From: Aquisalinus luteolus
Lineage (GTDB): Bacteria > Pseudomonadota > Alphaproteobacteria > Caulobacterales > Parvularculaceae
Direction: 5' to 3'
Length of the DNA: 64,000 nucleotides
Assembly (NCBI RefSeq): GCF_009712425.2
Contig: NZ_VCJR02000003.1
Span: 186,001 to 250,000 of the forward strand
The position numbers and the translations under genes are program-made. The notes below the pieces were generated by a model. The model searched no databases, had not been told where the DNA came from, and saw only the letters and a program-made list of their open reading frames with translations. Shown one piece after another: positions 9,473 to 18,363 of this stretch (position 1 is the first letter of the stretch; the number at the start of each line of letters is the position of its first letter).

Positions 9473-11014
9473 ATGTCAGCCACCGACGAACAGCCAGCAG
9501 AAACGGTTCCGGCCCTGCCGCGCTTTTCCTATGCCTTTGCCAAGGAGCGCGGGCTTGTGGTGTTCGGCGCCGAGGAGGGTGTGGCCGTCATCGGCCGCCA
9601 CCGCAAGCCGGGCACGGCAATTGACCCGTGGGCGCTGATCGAGGCGCGGCGTTTCCTCGGCATGCCTGTCAGGGTGGAGGATGTGCCCGCCGCCGTGTTC
9701 GAGCGGCGCCTGTCCGAGATCTATTCCGTGGAGGGTATCTCCACAGAGGAATTTCAGGGCGGCAGCGAGGATGACCTGACCAGCCTCGCCGAAGGCCTGC
9801 CAAAGACCGCCGACCTTCTGGAGAGCGAGGACGACGCCCCGGTCATACGGCTCATCAATGCGCTCATCGCGGAAGCCGTAAAGACCAAGGCATCCGACAT
9901 CCATATCGAGCCTTATGAGAAGGAAGTCTCCGTCCGCTTGCGGATCGATGGTGTATTGCGCGAGGTGCTGAACCTGCCAGCGCGCATGACGCCGGTGCTC
10001 ACCTCCCGCGTCAAGGTCATGGCCCGGCTCGATATCGCCGAGAAGCGCGTGCCGCAGGATGGGCGTATCTCCCTTGCCATGGGCGGCAAGACCGTCGATG
10101 TGCGCATATCGACGTTGCCGTCGCGCTTTGGCGAACGGGTCGTCATGCGCCTCTTGGACAAGGAACAGGCCCAGCTCGATCTCGACATGCTGGGCATGGG
10201 CGAGACGACGCTTGCCCGGTTCAAGAAGCTGCTGAAGCGTCCGAACGGCGTCATCCTCGTCACCGGCCCGACCGGCTCCGGCAAGACCACGACCCTCTAT
10301 GGCGGTCTGACCCTGCTCAATGATCCGTCCAGGAACATCCTTACCGTCGAGGACCCGGTCGAGTATGCTCTCGATGGCATAGGCCAGACCCAGGTGAATT
10401 CAAAGGTCGGCATGACCTTTGCTGCAGGACTTCGCGCAATCCTTCGGCAGGACCCTGATGTCGTCATGGTTGGCGAGATCCGCGATGTCGAGACGGCGCA
10501 GATCGCGGTACAGGCCTCGCTCACCGGTCACCTCGTCCTGTCGACCGTCCACACCAATTCCGCCGTTGGCGCGGTGACCCGCCTGCGCGACATGGGCGTG
10601 GAACCGTTCCTGTTGTCCTCCACGATTGCCGGTGTCATGGCCCAGCGCCTCGTCCGCCGCCTGTGTCCTGCCTGCGCCAGGCCCCATGAGGCTGACGCCG
10701 CCGAAAAGAAACTCATCGGCACCGCGCCGGACGAGGCCATCACTCTGTACACGCCGGTCGGCTGCGGGCGCTGCAACCACACCGGTTATGAAGGGCGCCT
10801 CGGCCTTTACGAGCTGGTCGTATCCGACGAGACGCTGAAAAAGCTGATCCACGACGATGCCAGTGAACAGGCGCTTGCCGCCCATGCCTTCAAATCTGCC
10901 GAGACGCTGGCCGAAAGCGGCTGGTCCCATGTCCGCGCCGGTCGCACCTCGATCGAGGAGGTCTTGCGTGTCGTTCAGCAGGCAGAAGATGATCCAGTAG
11001 CGGAGACGCTCTGA
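9473..11014 (+). CDS. gspE: Type II secretion ATPase GspE
   Basis: Cytoplasmic ATPase of 513 residues that drives pseudopilus assembly. It has N1E/N2E domains, then the catalytic part with DIHIEPYEKEVSVRLRIDGVL, Walker A GPTGSGKTTTLY (about 265-276), an Asp box, Walker B-type LRQDPDVVMVGEIRD, a His box (GHLVLSTVHTN), and a zinc-binding module CPAC...CGRC near the C-terminus. ATG 9473 follows a 33-base gap after gspD. Its TGA overlaps the ATG of gspF (TGATG). Confidence 0.97.
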   Translation: MSATDEQPAETVPALPRFSYAFAKERGLVVFGAEEGVAVIGRHRKPGTAIDPWALIEARRFLGMPVRVEDVPAAVFERRLSEIYSVEGISTEEFQGGSEDDLTSLAEGLPKTADLLESEDDAPVIRLINALIAEAVKTKASDIHIEPYEKEVSVRLRIDGVLREVLNLPARMTPVLTSRVKVMARLDIAEKRVPQDGRISLAMGGKTVDVRISTLPSRFGERVVMRLLDKEQAQLDLDMLGMGETTLARFKKLLKRPNGVILVTGPTGSGKTTTLYGGLTLLNDPSRNILTVEDPVEYALDGIGQTQVNSKVGMTFAAGLRAILRQDPDVVMVGEIRDVETAQIAVQASLTGHLVLSTVHTNSAVGAVTRLRDMGVEPFLLSSTIAGVMAQRLVRRLCPACARPHEADAAEKKLIGTAPDEAITLYTPVGCGRCNHTGYEGRLGLYELVVSDETLKKLIHDDASEQALAAHAFKSAETLAESGWSHVRAGRTSIEEVLRVVQQAEDDPVAETL

Positions 11015-12213
11015 TGGCGGCTTTCCAGTATGAGGCGCTCGACCAGTCGGGCCGCAAGAAGAAAGGCATCCTCTCGGCGGACAGCCTGCGCGTTGCACGA
11101 CGTGAGTTACGCGATGCCGGCCTGACACCGCTGAAGATCGAGACGAGCGCTGCGGACACCACTTCCGGCCAGCGCCAACGACCCTTGTCCAGCAGCGATG
11201 TCGTCATGCTGACCCGCCAGGCCGCGACCCTGATCGAGACCGCGACGCCAGTGGAAGAAGCCCTGAACGCTGTCGCCGCGCAGATGGACAAGCCGCGCGC
11301 GACACTGCTCGCCATCCGCTCCCGCGTGATGGAGGGCTGGCGCCTTTCCGATGCCTTGGGCGAACACCCGAAATCCTTCTCACCGCTCTATCGCGCCATC
11401 ATCGCGGCGGGGGAAACCTCCGGCGATCTCGGCCGGGTCATGTCGCGCCTTGCCGACATGCTGGAAAAGAACCGTGCCATGGCGATGAAGGCGCTGACAG
11501 CGCTGATCTATCCGGCGGTGCTCATGCTGGTTGCCATCGGGGTCGTCACGGGGCTGATGATTTTTGTCGTGCCGAAGATCGTGGAACAGTTCGATACGCT
11601 CGGCGCCCAGCTGCCGCTGATCACCCGCATCGTTATCGGCCTGTCGGCCTTCCTTGAAAGCTGGGGGCTGGTCCTGCTCGGGCTCATCGTGCTTGCCTCG
11701 CTCGGCCTGTGGCAGGGGCTGCGGCTGGCGGCCTTCCGGCTCGCCTTCGACAGGCTGGTCCTGCGCCTGCCCATCATCGGCAAGCTGTCGCGCGGCCTCG
11801 ATGCGGCTCGTTTCGGGCGCACACTCTCGACGCTCTTTGCATCCGGCGCACCACTGCTGGAATGTCTTCAGGCAGCCCGCAAGACGGTCGTCAATACAGA
11901 GCTGCGCGCCCGCCTCGGCGAGACGCTGACAGCCGTATCCGAAGGCGCGTCGCTATCCGCCGGTTTGCGCAAGGCGGGTGCATTCGACCCGATGATGGTG
12001 TATATGGTGGCCGCTGGCGAACGCTCCGGCACGCTGCCTGCCATGCTGGACCGTACGGCATCGCATATGGAAGCGCAGTTCGACAATTCGACGACGCTGG
12101 CCCTGCGCCTGCTGGAGCCGGTCATCATCGTATTCATGGGGCTGATCGTCCTTGCCATCGTGCTGGCGATTCTCGTGCCCATCCTGCAGCTCAACACGCT
12201 GGCTGCAGCCTGA
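11014..12213 (+). CDS. gspF: Type II secretion platform protein GspF
   Basis: Polytopic inner-membrane protein of 399 residues, the core of the assembly platform contacting GspE and GspL. It opens with the family hallmark FQYEALDQSGRKKKG and has two repeated GspF domains (about 65-190 and 265-390), each ending in hydrophobic helices (LIYPAVLMLVAIGVVTGLMIFVV; IIVFMGLIVLAIVLAILVPI). Family-typical motifs AGETSGDLG and AGERSGTLP mark the two halves. It overlaps gspE by one base. Confidence 0.96.
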   Translation: MAAFQYEALDQSGRKKKGILSADSLRVARRELRDAGLTPLKIETSAADTTSGQRQRPLSSSDVVMLTRQAATLIETATPVEEALNAVAAQMDKPRATLLAIRSRVMEGWRLSDALGEHPKSFSPLYRAIIAAGETSGDLGRVMSRLADMLEKNRAMAMKALTALIYPAVLMLVAIGVVTGLMIFVVPKIVEQFDTLGAQLPLITRIVIGLSAFLESWGLVLLGLIVLASLGLWQGLRLAAFRLAFDRLVLRLPIIGKLSRGLDAARFGRTLSTLFASGAPLLECLQAARKTVVNTELRARLGETLTAVSEGASLSAGLRKAGAFDPMMVYMVAAGERSGTLPAMLDRTASHMEAQFDNSTTLALRLLEPVIIVFMGLIVLAIVLAILVPILQLNTLAAA

Positions 12214-12227
12214 AAGGTAGGTAGGAA

Positions 12228-12674
12228 ATGAACCTTGTACGGAAAAAGATAAATGCAAAACGCCGCCAGCGCGGCCTTACGCTGGTCGAGCTGATGGTCG
12301 TGATCGTCATCCTCGGTCTCCTGACCACGATCATCGTCATCAATGTCATCCCGGCTGGCGACCAGGCGGCGGTGCAGAAGGCCCGTACCGATATCAGCGT
12401 TCTGGAAAATGCGCTGGAGCAGTATCGCCTCAACATGATGAGCTATCCGACGACGGAACAGGGGCTGGAAGCCCTCGTCGAGCTGCCGAACGGCGTCGCC
12501 CGGCCGGAAATGTATCGCCCCGGCGGCTATATCAAGAACCTGCCGACTGATCCGTGGGGCAATGAATATGTGTATCAGCGGCCCGGCACCAACAGCGAAT
12601 ATGATATCTTCTCCTATGGCGCCGATGGCCGGGAAGGCGGCGAGGGCACCGATGCGGATATCGGCAACTGGTAA
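12228..12674 (+). CDS. gspG: Major pseudopilin GspG
   Basis: Main subunit of the periplasmic pseudopilus, 148 residues. The class III signal RRQRG|LTLVELMVV has Gly at -1 and Glu at +5; the residue at +1 is Leu rather than the usual Phe. A hydrophobic helix follows, then the globular domain with YPTTEQGLEALV, NLPTDPWGNEYVY and the C-terminal calcium-site region (DIFSYGADGREGGEGTDADIGNW), all GspG signatures. AGGTAGGAA precedes the ATG. The gene overlaps gspH by 23 bases. Confidence 0.96.
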   Translation: MNLVRKKINAKRRQRGLTLVELMVVIVILGLLTTIIVINVIPAGDQAAVQKARTDISVLENALEQYRLNMMSYPTTEQGLEALVELPNGVARPEMYRPGGYIKNLPTDPWGNEYVYQRPGTNSEYDIFSYGADGREGGEGTDADIGNW

Positions 12675-13215
12675 GCCTTCGCCTCTGCTCCGCCAGCGCG
12701 GCCTGACCCTTGTCGAGGTGCTGGTCGTGGTCCTGATCCTCGGCCTTATGGCTGGTGTTGTCGTCATGACGCTGCCATCGGAAGAGGATACTGCCCGTAT
12801 CGAAGCCTTCCATTTCGCCGGCCAGATCAAGGTGGCGCAGGAACTTGCGGTGACGCGGGGCGAGATTGTCGGCCTGCGGATGGAGGAGAGCCGCTACAGT
12901 TTTCTTGCCTATCGCACAGCTGGCTGGGTGCCCCTCGTCCTGCCTGGCGCGGAGAGTGCTGATCGCACACTGCAAACCGGCAACGTGCTCAGTCTCAGCC
13001 TCGATAACGAGCCGGTTACCGGTACCGCCGGTGGTGCACGACCCTTTTCCCTGTCCCGCGAGGACGAAAGCGAAGCGCCGCCTGACCCTGATCTCGTCTT
13101 CCTGCCAACAGGGCTCACGCCATCCTTCACCGTCCTGTTCACCGGTGAAATGGGCGACTGGCAGGTCGTCGCTGGCGATGACGGTACCGTGATGGTGGAG
13201 GGCGCCGATGACTAG
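12652..13215 (+). CDS. gspH: Minor pseudopilin GspH
   Basis: Minor pseudopilin of 187 residues. Prepilin signal RQRG|LTLVEVLVVVLILGLMAG with Glu at +5, then a globular domain with FAGQIKVAQELAVTRGEIVGLRM typical of GspH. ATG 12652 (MRISATGKPS) is chosen because it gives a short basic leader; the frame stays open upstream to 12562 inside gspG, which is not expected to be used. Overlaps gspG by 23 bases and gspI by 8. Confidence 0.9.
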   Translation: MRISATGKPSPLLRQRGLTLVEVLVVVLILGLMAGVVVMTLPSEEDTARIEAFHFAGQIKVAQELAVTRGEIVGLRMEESRYSFLAYRTAGWVPLVLPGAESADRTLQTGNVLSLSLDNEPVTGTAGGARPFSLSREDESEAPPDPDLVFLPTGLTPSFTVLFTGEMGDWQVVAGDDGTVMVEGADD

Positions 13216-13576
13216 GCTACAGCGCGGTTTCACCCTGACGGAAGTTCTCATCGCCATGGCGATCCTCTCGACGGCGATTGCCGGTAGTCTTGTGCTGATG
13301 TCCAACCAGGTCAGCGCCGCTGGCGATATCGAGCGTCGGCTGGTGGCCGGTATCGTCGCAGAGAACACTCTCATCGAGGCGATGGCGAGCCCGGCCATCC
13401 CTGATCTCGGTACGCAAACCGGCGTTGAGGAAATGGCCGGTACCTCCTGGGCATGGACCCGCGTCATCGCCGAGACGCCTGTCTCCGGCATGATCATAAT
13501 CAGTGTCGATGTGCGCGAGGAAGGCGGCGAACAGGTCATCCGCTCGTTGAGCGCCTTCAGGTCGGTGTCCGGATGA
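13208..13576 (+). CDS. gspI: Minor pseudopilin GspI
   Basis: Minor pseudopilin of 122 residues, part of the pseudopilus tip with GspJ and GspK. Prepilin signal LQRG|FTLTEVLIAMAIL with Glu at +5. The family's short core follows, with LVAGIVAENTLIEAM and WAWTRVI. Overlapping start and stop codons with gspH and gspJ indicate translational coupling. Confidence 0.93.
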   Translation: MTRLQRGFTLTEVLIAMAILSTAIAGSLVLMSNQVSAAGDIERRLVAGIVAENTLIEAMASPAIPDLGTQTGVEEMAGTSWAWTRVIAETPVSGMIIISVDVREEGGEQVIRSLSAFRSVSG

Positions 13577-14235
13577 TGCACCCTAGCAACGATAGCAATC
13601 AGAAGGGCTTCACGCTGGTCGAGATGGTCATCGCCATGATGATCTTTTCGGTCATCGCCGTCTCCGGCATTGTCATCATGCGGCTGTCCATCAATTCCAA
13701 CGAACAGCTTCAGCGGTCCACCGACATGGCAGGCGATTTCCAGATCGCGCGCAGTCTCATCAAGTCCGACCTCGCCCAGATCGCGCGCAGAAAGGTGCGC
13801 GACGAATTCGGCTATATCTTGCCAGGCCCCATGTATGGTGGTGAGCTGACCGCCTTCGGCAATGCCGTAGAGCGCGACGGCGAGCGGCTGCTGTTCGGTA
13901 TCGTCAGCAGCGGGAATATCAATCCGGGCAATCGCTACCCTCGGTCGCGGCTTCAATATATCGAATATCTCGTCATTGACGATGCGCTCATCCGGCGGAC
14001 GTGGAATTATCCGGATCGCCAGCGCGGTACACCAGGCACTGATCGTGTGCTGTTTGCCGGTCTTGAGGATATCGAGATCCGCTTTCTCGTCGGGCCGCTA
14101 TGGGAAGACTATTTCGTCTCGCGCGGGACAGTGCCCCTGCCGGGCGCAGTCGAGCTCAGTTTCATTCACCCGGTCTTTGGCGAGATGCGCCAGCTGTTTT
14201 ACGCGGGGCAGCTGGAAGGGGGCGGCGAGACATGA
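13573..14235 (+). CDS. gspJ: Minor pseudopilin GspJ
   Basis: Tip pseudopilin of about 220 residues. Prepilin signal NQKG|FTLVEMVIAMMIFSVIA with Glu at +5. The globular part contains RSLIKSDLAQIARRKVRDEFG and RLQYIEYLVIDDALIRRTW, both typical of GspJ. Two adjacent ATGs (13573, 13576) overlap the gspI stop and either could be used. The open frame runs further upstream inside gspI but lacks a leader there. Confidence 0.93.
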   Translation: MMHPSNDSNQKGFTLVEMVIAMMIFSVIAVSGIVIMRLSINSNEQLQRSTDMAGDFQIARSLIKSDLAQIARRKVRDEFGYILPGPMYGGELTAFGNAVERDGERLLFGIVSSGNINPGNRYPRSRLQYIEYLVIDDALIRRTWNYPDRQRGTPGTDRVLFAGLEDIEIRFLVGPLWEDYFVSRGTVPLPGAVELSFIHPVFGEMRQLFYAGQLEGGGET

Positions 14236-15224
14236 TGGTCCCGGCCGATAAAATAAAGCGGCAAAAGGGTGTCGCCCTCCTGATCGTGCTTGTTCTGCTG
14301 GCCAGCCTGTCGGTCATCGCGCTGGCGATGACGCAGACGATGCGCACATCGACGGCGAGGGCGCGGTCTGCCGAGTCGCTCGACCAGATTCGCTGGTATG
14401 CGCTGGGCGCCGAGACACTGGCCAAAAGCGTGATCGAGACGCAATGGCAGGCCGAGCCCGCCCGCGACACGCGCGAGGAAGACTGGCTCGCCGCGCCGGT
14501 CCGGTTCCCCATAGACAACGGCCTGATCGAGGCGTCGATTGTCGATGATACGCGCTGCTTCAACCTGAACAGCCTTGTTATGCGCGAGGAGGATGAATTC
14601 CTCGAAAACCCCGAGGCGCTGGAACGGTTCAAGCTGATGCTGGCACAGGTCGGCTTCGACCAGGTCGCGCAGGGCGCCGTCGCGCAAGGGGTCATCGACT
14701 GGATCGATACGGACTCCATGCCCGGCATCAACGGGTCGGAGGATTCTGATTACGGACGGCTTTCAACGCCCTATCGCACCGGCAACACGCTGCTTGCCGA
14801 CATGTCCGAATTGCGGGCGCTCATGTGGATGTCACCGGAACTGTACAACGCGGTGAAGCCCTATGTCTGCGTCCATCCGGAGACGGAGCCATCGCCGATC
14901 AATGTCAATCTGGTTACCCCGAAGGATGCCCCCCTTGTCTATGCGATGCTAGGTGGCGCGTTGGAGCCGCACGAGGTCGAGGGGTTGATCAATGACATCC
15001 CGGCCGAGGGCTTCGCAACGATCGACCAGTTCTGGGGCTTGCCCGTCTTTTCCGGTCGCACGATGCCGGAAAGCGCTGAAAGCAGCTTCAGGCTATACAG
15101 CTCATGGCTGCGCCTTAAGGCGAATGTTAATTACAATCAGGCATTTATCCTGCAGGAAAGCCTGTTAGAAGTGAGCAATGAAGGCGAAGTCAGCGTAGTG
15201 GCGCGCAAAATGGGACCCGAGTGA
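14232..15224 (+). CDS. gspK: Minor pseudopilin GspK
   Basis: The largest minor pseudopilin, 330 residues, capping the tip. The leader KRQKG|VALLIVLVLLASLSVIAL lacks the Glu at +5, as is usual for GspK. Family motifs include FNLNSLVM, GVIDWIDTDSMP with GSEDSDY (calcium site and substrate domain), YRTGNTLLADMSELRAL and PINVNLVTPKDAPLVYAML. ATG 14232 overlaps the gspJ stop. Confidence 0.95.
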   Translation: MMVPADKIKRQKGVALLIVLVLLASLSVIALAMTQTMRTSTARARSAESLDQIRWYALGAETLAKSVIETQWQAEPARDTREEDWLAAPVRFPIDNGLIEASIVDDTRCFNLNSLVMREEDEFLENPEALERFKLMLAQVGFDQVAQGAVAQGVIDWIDTDSMPGINGSEDSDYGRLSTPYRTGNTLLADMSELRALMWMSPELYNAVKPYVCVHPETEPSPINVNLVTPKDAPLVYAMLGGALEPHEVEGLINDIPAEGFATIDQFWGLPVFSGRTMPESAESSFRLYSSWLRLKANVNYNQAFILQESLLEVSNEGEVSVVARKMGPE

Positions 15225-15228
15225 CCAG

Positions 15229-16431
15229 ATGCGGTTGATCCTTATCACCGGAGACACGATCGACGACCCGCTGAGCTGGGTCGAAACGGCTGGCGACAAG
15301 CCCGTTGCCGGCGGTGTCGTTGCCTCTCTGGCTGGCCTTGCCGAGGCGGTTGAGGGCGACGCCGACGAGATTGTCGTCATCCTGCCGGGCGAGCGTTTCG
15401 CCATCCGGCGGCTCACCACACCCGCACGCAACCAGCGCCAGTTGCTGCAGGCCGCACGGTTTCTCCTGGAAGACGAACTGGCAGGGCCGGTCGAGAGCCT
15501 GCATATTTCGCTGGGGGCGGACGCCGCTGACAGCGCCATGGGGCGTCCGATCATCGCTGTGGACGAGGCATGGGTTGCGGGCTGGCTCGAGGCCTTGCGA
15601 GAGGCCGGTTTCCCGCCGGATATTCTGACGGCAGACATTCTGGCGCTTGGCGTGTCCGGCCAGTCCATCATGCTGGTCGAGAAAGACCGGCTGAGACTCA
15701 ACATGGATGGCGAGGGCTTCGTCACCGACCGTCCGTTGGCGGACGAGCTTGCGACGGAAATCCTGTCGTCCTCTGGCATCCAGAAGCTGGGCGTCATCCG
15801 CCTTGGCGACGCGGTGCCGGTGAAACTGCCGGAAGATATCGCCGTGCAGGAAATCACCTTGCCCGATGCCCGTCACCTGCCGGCATTCATGGTCGGCCAC
15901 ATGGTCGATAATCAACCGGTCAACCTGTTGCAGGGAACGTTGGAGCGCGGGCTGGACTGGCGCGCGGCTCTGAAGCCATGGCGCTATGCGGCTGGCCTGG
16001 CGGCGGCCTGCCTTGCCCTGTGGCTTGTCACCGTCGGTATCGAAGCCATGCAGCTGCACGACAGCGCCCAAGACCTGCAACGTCAGGCGCAGGCGGAGTT
16101 CGCCGCCACCTGGCCCGACCTGCCACAAAGAAACATTGCCAACCAGGCCCGACAGCTTGCCGCTGAAGGCGGTGCCTCCGAAACGTGGTTCCTCGAGCTG
16201 TCCAGCGTGCTCGCCAATGCGATGGAAGAGCGCAGCGGCGTCCAGCTGGCTGCCGTCACCTATGACGCGACGGAAGGGCTCGTAGCGGATATCCGTTTCC
16301 TCGATACAGAGGAACTCGACCGGCTGAAACAGTCCTTGTCCGCCTATGGCATCGTCGTGGAAGAGGGACGCAACCTGTCGCGCGACAGCGACAATGCCTA
16401 TATCGGCAAGCTGTATCTGAGGACGTCGTGA
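15229..16431 (+). CDS. gspL: Type II secretion protein GspL
   Basis: Inner-membrane platform protein of 400 residues that anchors GspE. The N-terminal cytoplasmic actin-like domain (about 1-240) includes VVILPGERFAIRRLTTPARNQRQLLQAARFLLEDEL, characteristic of GspL although divergent. One membrane helix at about 250-270 is followed by a periplasmic ferredoxin-like domain. Its TGA (16429-16431) overlaps the gspM ATG. Confidence 0.9.
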   Translation: MRLILITGDTIDDPLSWVETAGDKPVAGGVVASLAGLAEAVEGDADEIVVILPGERFAIRRLTTPARNQRQLLQAARFLLEDELAGPVESLHISLGADAADSAMGRPIIAVDEAWVAGWLEALREAGFPPDILTADILALGVSGQSIMLVEKDRLRLNMDGEGFVTDRPLADELATEILSSSGIQKLGVIRLGDAVPVKLPEDIAVQEITLPDARHLPAFMVGHMVDNQPVNLLQGTLERGLDWRAALKPWRYAAGLAAACLALWLVTVGIEAMQLHDSAQDLQRQAQAEFAATWPDLPQRNIANQARQLAAEGGASETWFLELSSVLANAMEERSGVQLAAVTYDATEGLVADIRFLDTEELDRLKQSLSAYGIVVEEGRNLSRDSDNAYIGKLYLRTS

Positions 16432-16910
16432 TGAGTAACTGGTGGCAGACATTATCGCGCCGCGAACGCACCATGCTTATGGCGATGGCCATACTGCTCG
16501 TCTTGTTCCTTGTCTATTTTGCCCTGATGCGACCGCTCTTTGCCTGGCGTACCTCGGGTGAGCTTGCGTTGCAAAACGCCCAGTCGACAGCGATCCTCGT
16601 CGATCGCGCGACGGCAAATGCGCGGACTGGTTCTGGCGGGCAGGGGGCAGCGGCCACCGGGTCGGCCCTGCGCGGTATCATCACTGCCTCTGCCTCGGCA
16701 AACGACATTCCAGTCTCTGCCTTCCAGTTAAGCCAGAGCGGTGCCAGCGTGATCATCTCTATAGAGAACATTCCCGCCAGCCGCCTTTATGGCTGGCTGG
16801 GCCAGCTTGAGACCGAGCGCAACATACGCGTCAGCGAGGCACGTATTTCCCGAGCGCGCTTTGGCGAGAGCACCGTGCAGGCACGGTTGACCCTCAGCCA
16901 GGGGAACTGA
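16431..16910 (+). CDS. gspM: Type II secretion protein GspM
   Basis: Small inner-membrane partner of GspL, 159 residues. A short cytoplasmic segment with WWQTLSRRERTML (family-typical) precedes one membrane helix (about 17-35), then a periplasmic ferredoxin-like domain. ATG 16431 is preferred over the adjacent GTG 16428. Overlaps gspL by one base. Confidence 0.9.
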   Translation: MSNWWQTLSRRERTMLMAMAILLVLFLVYFALMRPLFAWRTSGELALQNAQSTAILVDRATANARTGSGGQGAAATGSALRGIITASASANDIPVSAFQLSQSGASVIISIENIPASRLYGWLGQLETERNIRVSEARISRARFGESTVQARLTLSQGN

Positions 16911-16916
16911 CCTCTC

Positions 16917-17672
16917 ATGCTCCGTCGCACTGTCTATCTGCCGCTTGCCGGCCTTGCCCTCTTTATCTTCCTCGCCCTCGTGCGTCTGCCGTTATCGCTC
17001 GCTCTCGATGTCTCTGGCGTCAGGGCGCAAGGGGTCGACTGGTCGGCGGCAAGCGGCACGGTCTGGAACGGCACGATCGCGGGCGTCTATCTCGACGGCT
17101 ATCCTGTCGGCACCATCAACCAGCGCACCCGTTTCCTGCCCTTGCTGACGGGCCGTGTTGTCAGTGATGTCGACATCACCGGCAGGCCGGTCAATGGCGA
17201 GGGGCAGGTCAGCCTTGCCGGACAAGGCATCACCCTGAACGATGCAGCCTTCCTGATCGACCTCGCGTCCTATGACGTGGTCGATGCCTTTGGCGCGCCT
17301 CTTCGCGGTGCCGTGCGCCTGGAGACGGACAATCTGCAGTTGCGCGGCGATCAATGCCGGTCCGGCGTCGTCTCGATATGGACTGACTCTCTTGCCTATT
17401 CGGCGCGTGCCTGGGGCGGGGAAGGGTTTCCGCTGGCGGGCACCGCAACCTGTGGCGATGATGGCGTCCTGCGCCTTGCCCTGAGCGGCGAGGGCAGTGG
17501 CCAGACCGTCGCGATCACCGGCACGCTCGACCCCACGCTCGATTATCTGGCCGAGGTGCGGGCAGGCGGGCTTGAAGAAGATATCGCAACCGGTCTGATG
17601 CTTTACGGCTTCGAGCAAAGCGGCAATGATCTCCTATTGATCCAGCGCGGCAATCTGCTGGTGAACCCGTAA
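16917..17672 (+). CDS. gspN: Type II secretion protein GspN
   Basis: 251-residue single-span protein. A membrane segment lies at about 7-24, followed by a periplasmic domain with RAQGVDWSAASGTVWNGTIAGV, a GspN hallmark (the W..G..G.L/I pattern), and LRGDQCRSGVVSIWTDSL. GspN is present in only some type II systems and its role is not settled. It lies 6 bases after gspM, completing an uninterrupted C-N gene order. Confidence 0.9.
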   Translation: MLRRTVYLPLAGLALFIFLALVRLPLSLALDVSGVRAQGVDWSAASGTVWNGTIAGVYLDGYPVGTINQRTRFLPLLTGRVVSDVDITGRPVNGEGQVSLAGQGITLNDAAFLIDLASYDVVDAFGAPLRGAVRLETDNLQLRGDQCRSGVVSIWTDSLAYSARAWGGEGFPLAGTATCGDDGVLRLALSGEGSGQTVAITGTLDPTLDYLAEVRAGGLEEDIATGLMLYGFEQSGNDLLLIQRGNLLVNP

Positions 17673-17684
17673 AGGATGGCTCTC

Positions 17685-18191
17685 ATGATCCGCACCCGAT
17701 ATATCCTGCCAATGCTTCTGGTCGCGTCGGCTTGCGCTTCAAGTCCCGACACCGCAACACAAAGCGCTATCGCGGAACTGAATGCAGCAAAATATCAGGT
17801 CAAGAATGACGCCCCCCGGATCGCCGAGTTGAGAAACAAGAATCTCGATCCCGGTCAGTGCGGGATGCTGCTGTGGACGCTCGACAAGGGAGAGCCGGTC
17901 ATGGTCTTTCGCAACGTCGAAGGCCGCCAGGCGGAGATGATCATCGATGGTTCGCCGGCACGGCTGGAACTGGTCGAGGAACAAGGCGAGCGACGCTACG
18001 GTGCCTCGACCGAGCAGTCCTATACCCTCGAGGCAGGAACCCCGGGGGAGACCCGTGTGAAGGTCTCGGCCAGCTTCGGTACACCCTTCGAGGGCGGCGT
18101 TTATGTTGAGCAAGGTGTTATAACATTGCGCAACTTTTTCGGGTGGGAGCGCGTAACTCCTGTTGCCGGTCTTGCCGGATGCCGTGCCTGA
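17685..18191 (+). CDS. Small lipoprotein at the end of the gsp operon
   Basis: 168 residues with a lipoprotein signal (LLVASAC lipobox) and a C-terminal Cys (GLAGCRA). The body (CGMLLWTLDKGEPVMVFRN) is a compact beta-rich domain I do not recognise. ATG 17685 is chosen because AAAGGA sits eight bases upstream; the ATG at 17676 overlaps that ribosome site. It follows gspN by 12 bases and is probably cotranscribed, so it could be an accessory factor of the secretion system such as a pilotin-like or surface-anchoring protein. That role is inference from position only. Confidence 0.8.
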   Translation: MIRTRYILPMLLVASACASSPDTATQSAIAELNAAKYQVKNDAPRIAELRNKNLDPGQCGMLLWTLDKGEPVMVFRNVEGRQAEMIIDGSPARLELVEEQGERRYGASTEQSYTLEAGTPGETRVKVSASFGTPFEGGVYVEQGVITLRNFFGWERVTPVAGLAGCRA

Positions 18192-18227
18192 CAGGTGCGG
18201 CAAAGAGTGCGCAAGGTGTGGTAGTGG

Positions 18228-18242
18228 GTGATATAATATCAC
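18228..18242 (+). promoter_or_regulatory. Palindromic operator-like site before the cation exporter
   Basis: GTGATAT-A-ATATCAC is a perfect 15-base inverted repeat about 120 bases upstream of the CDF exporter start. A/T-rich symmetric sites in this position are common for metal-responsive repressors, but no regulator gene is adjacent. Confidence 0.4.
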
Positions 18243-18363
18243 TTATGTCGCGGATTTTATTGGATAAATCCTGACAAGTCTCTTGCGGTCACGAGCAAAG
18301 ACGCACTACTCTCTCGCCACAGCAAAAGACCACCTGACCCGCCAGACAATCGCGACAGGAGAT

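Noticed and set aside
12532-13956. 474-codon antisense frame over gspG-gspJ
   Set aside because: The four pseudopilin genes on the other strand have clear prepilin leaders.
15190-16452. 420-codon antisense frame over gspL
   Set aside because: gspL is fixed by position between gspK and gspM and by family motifs.
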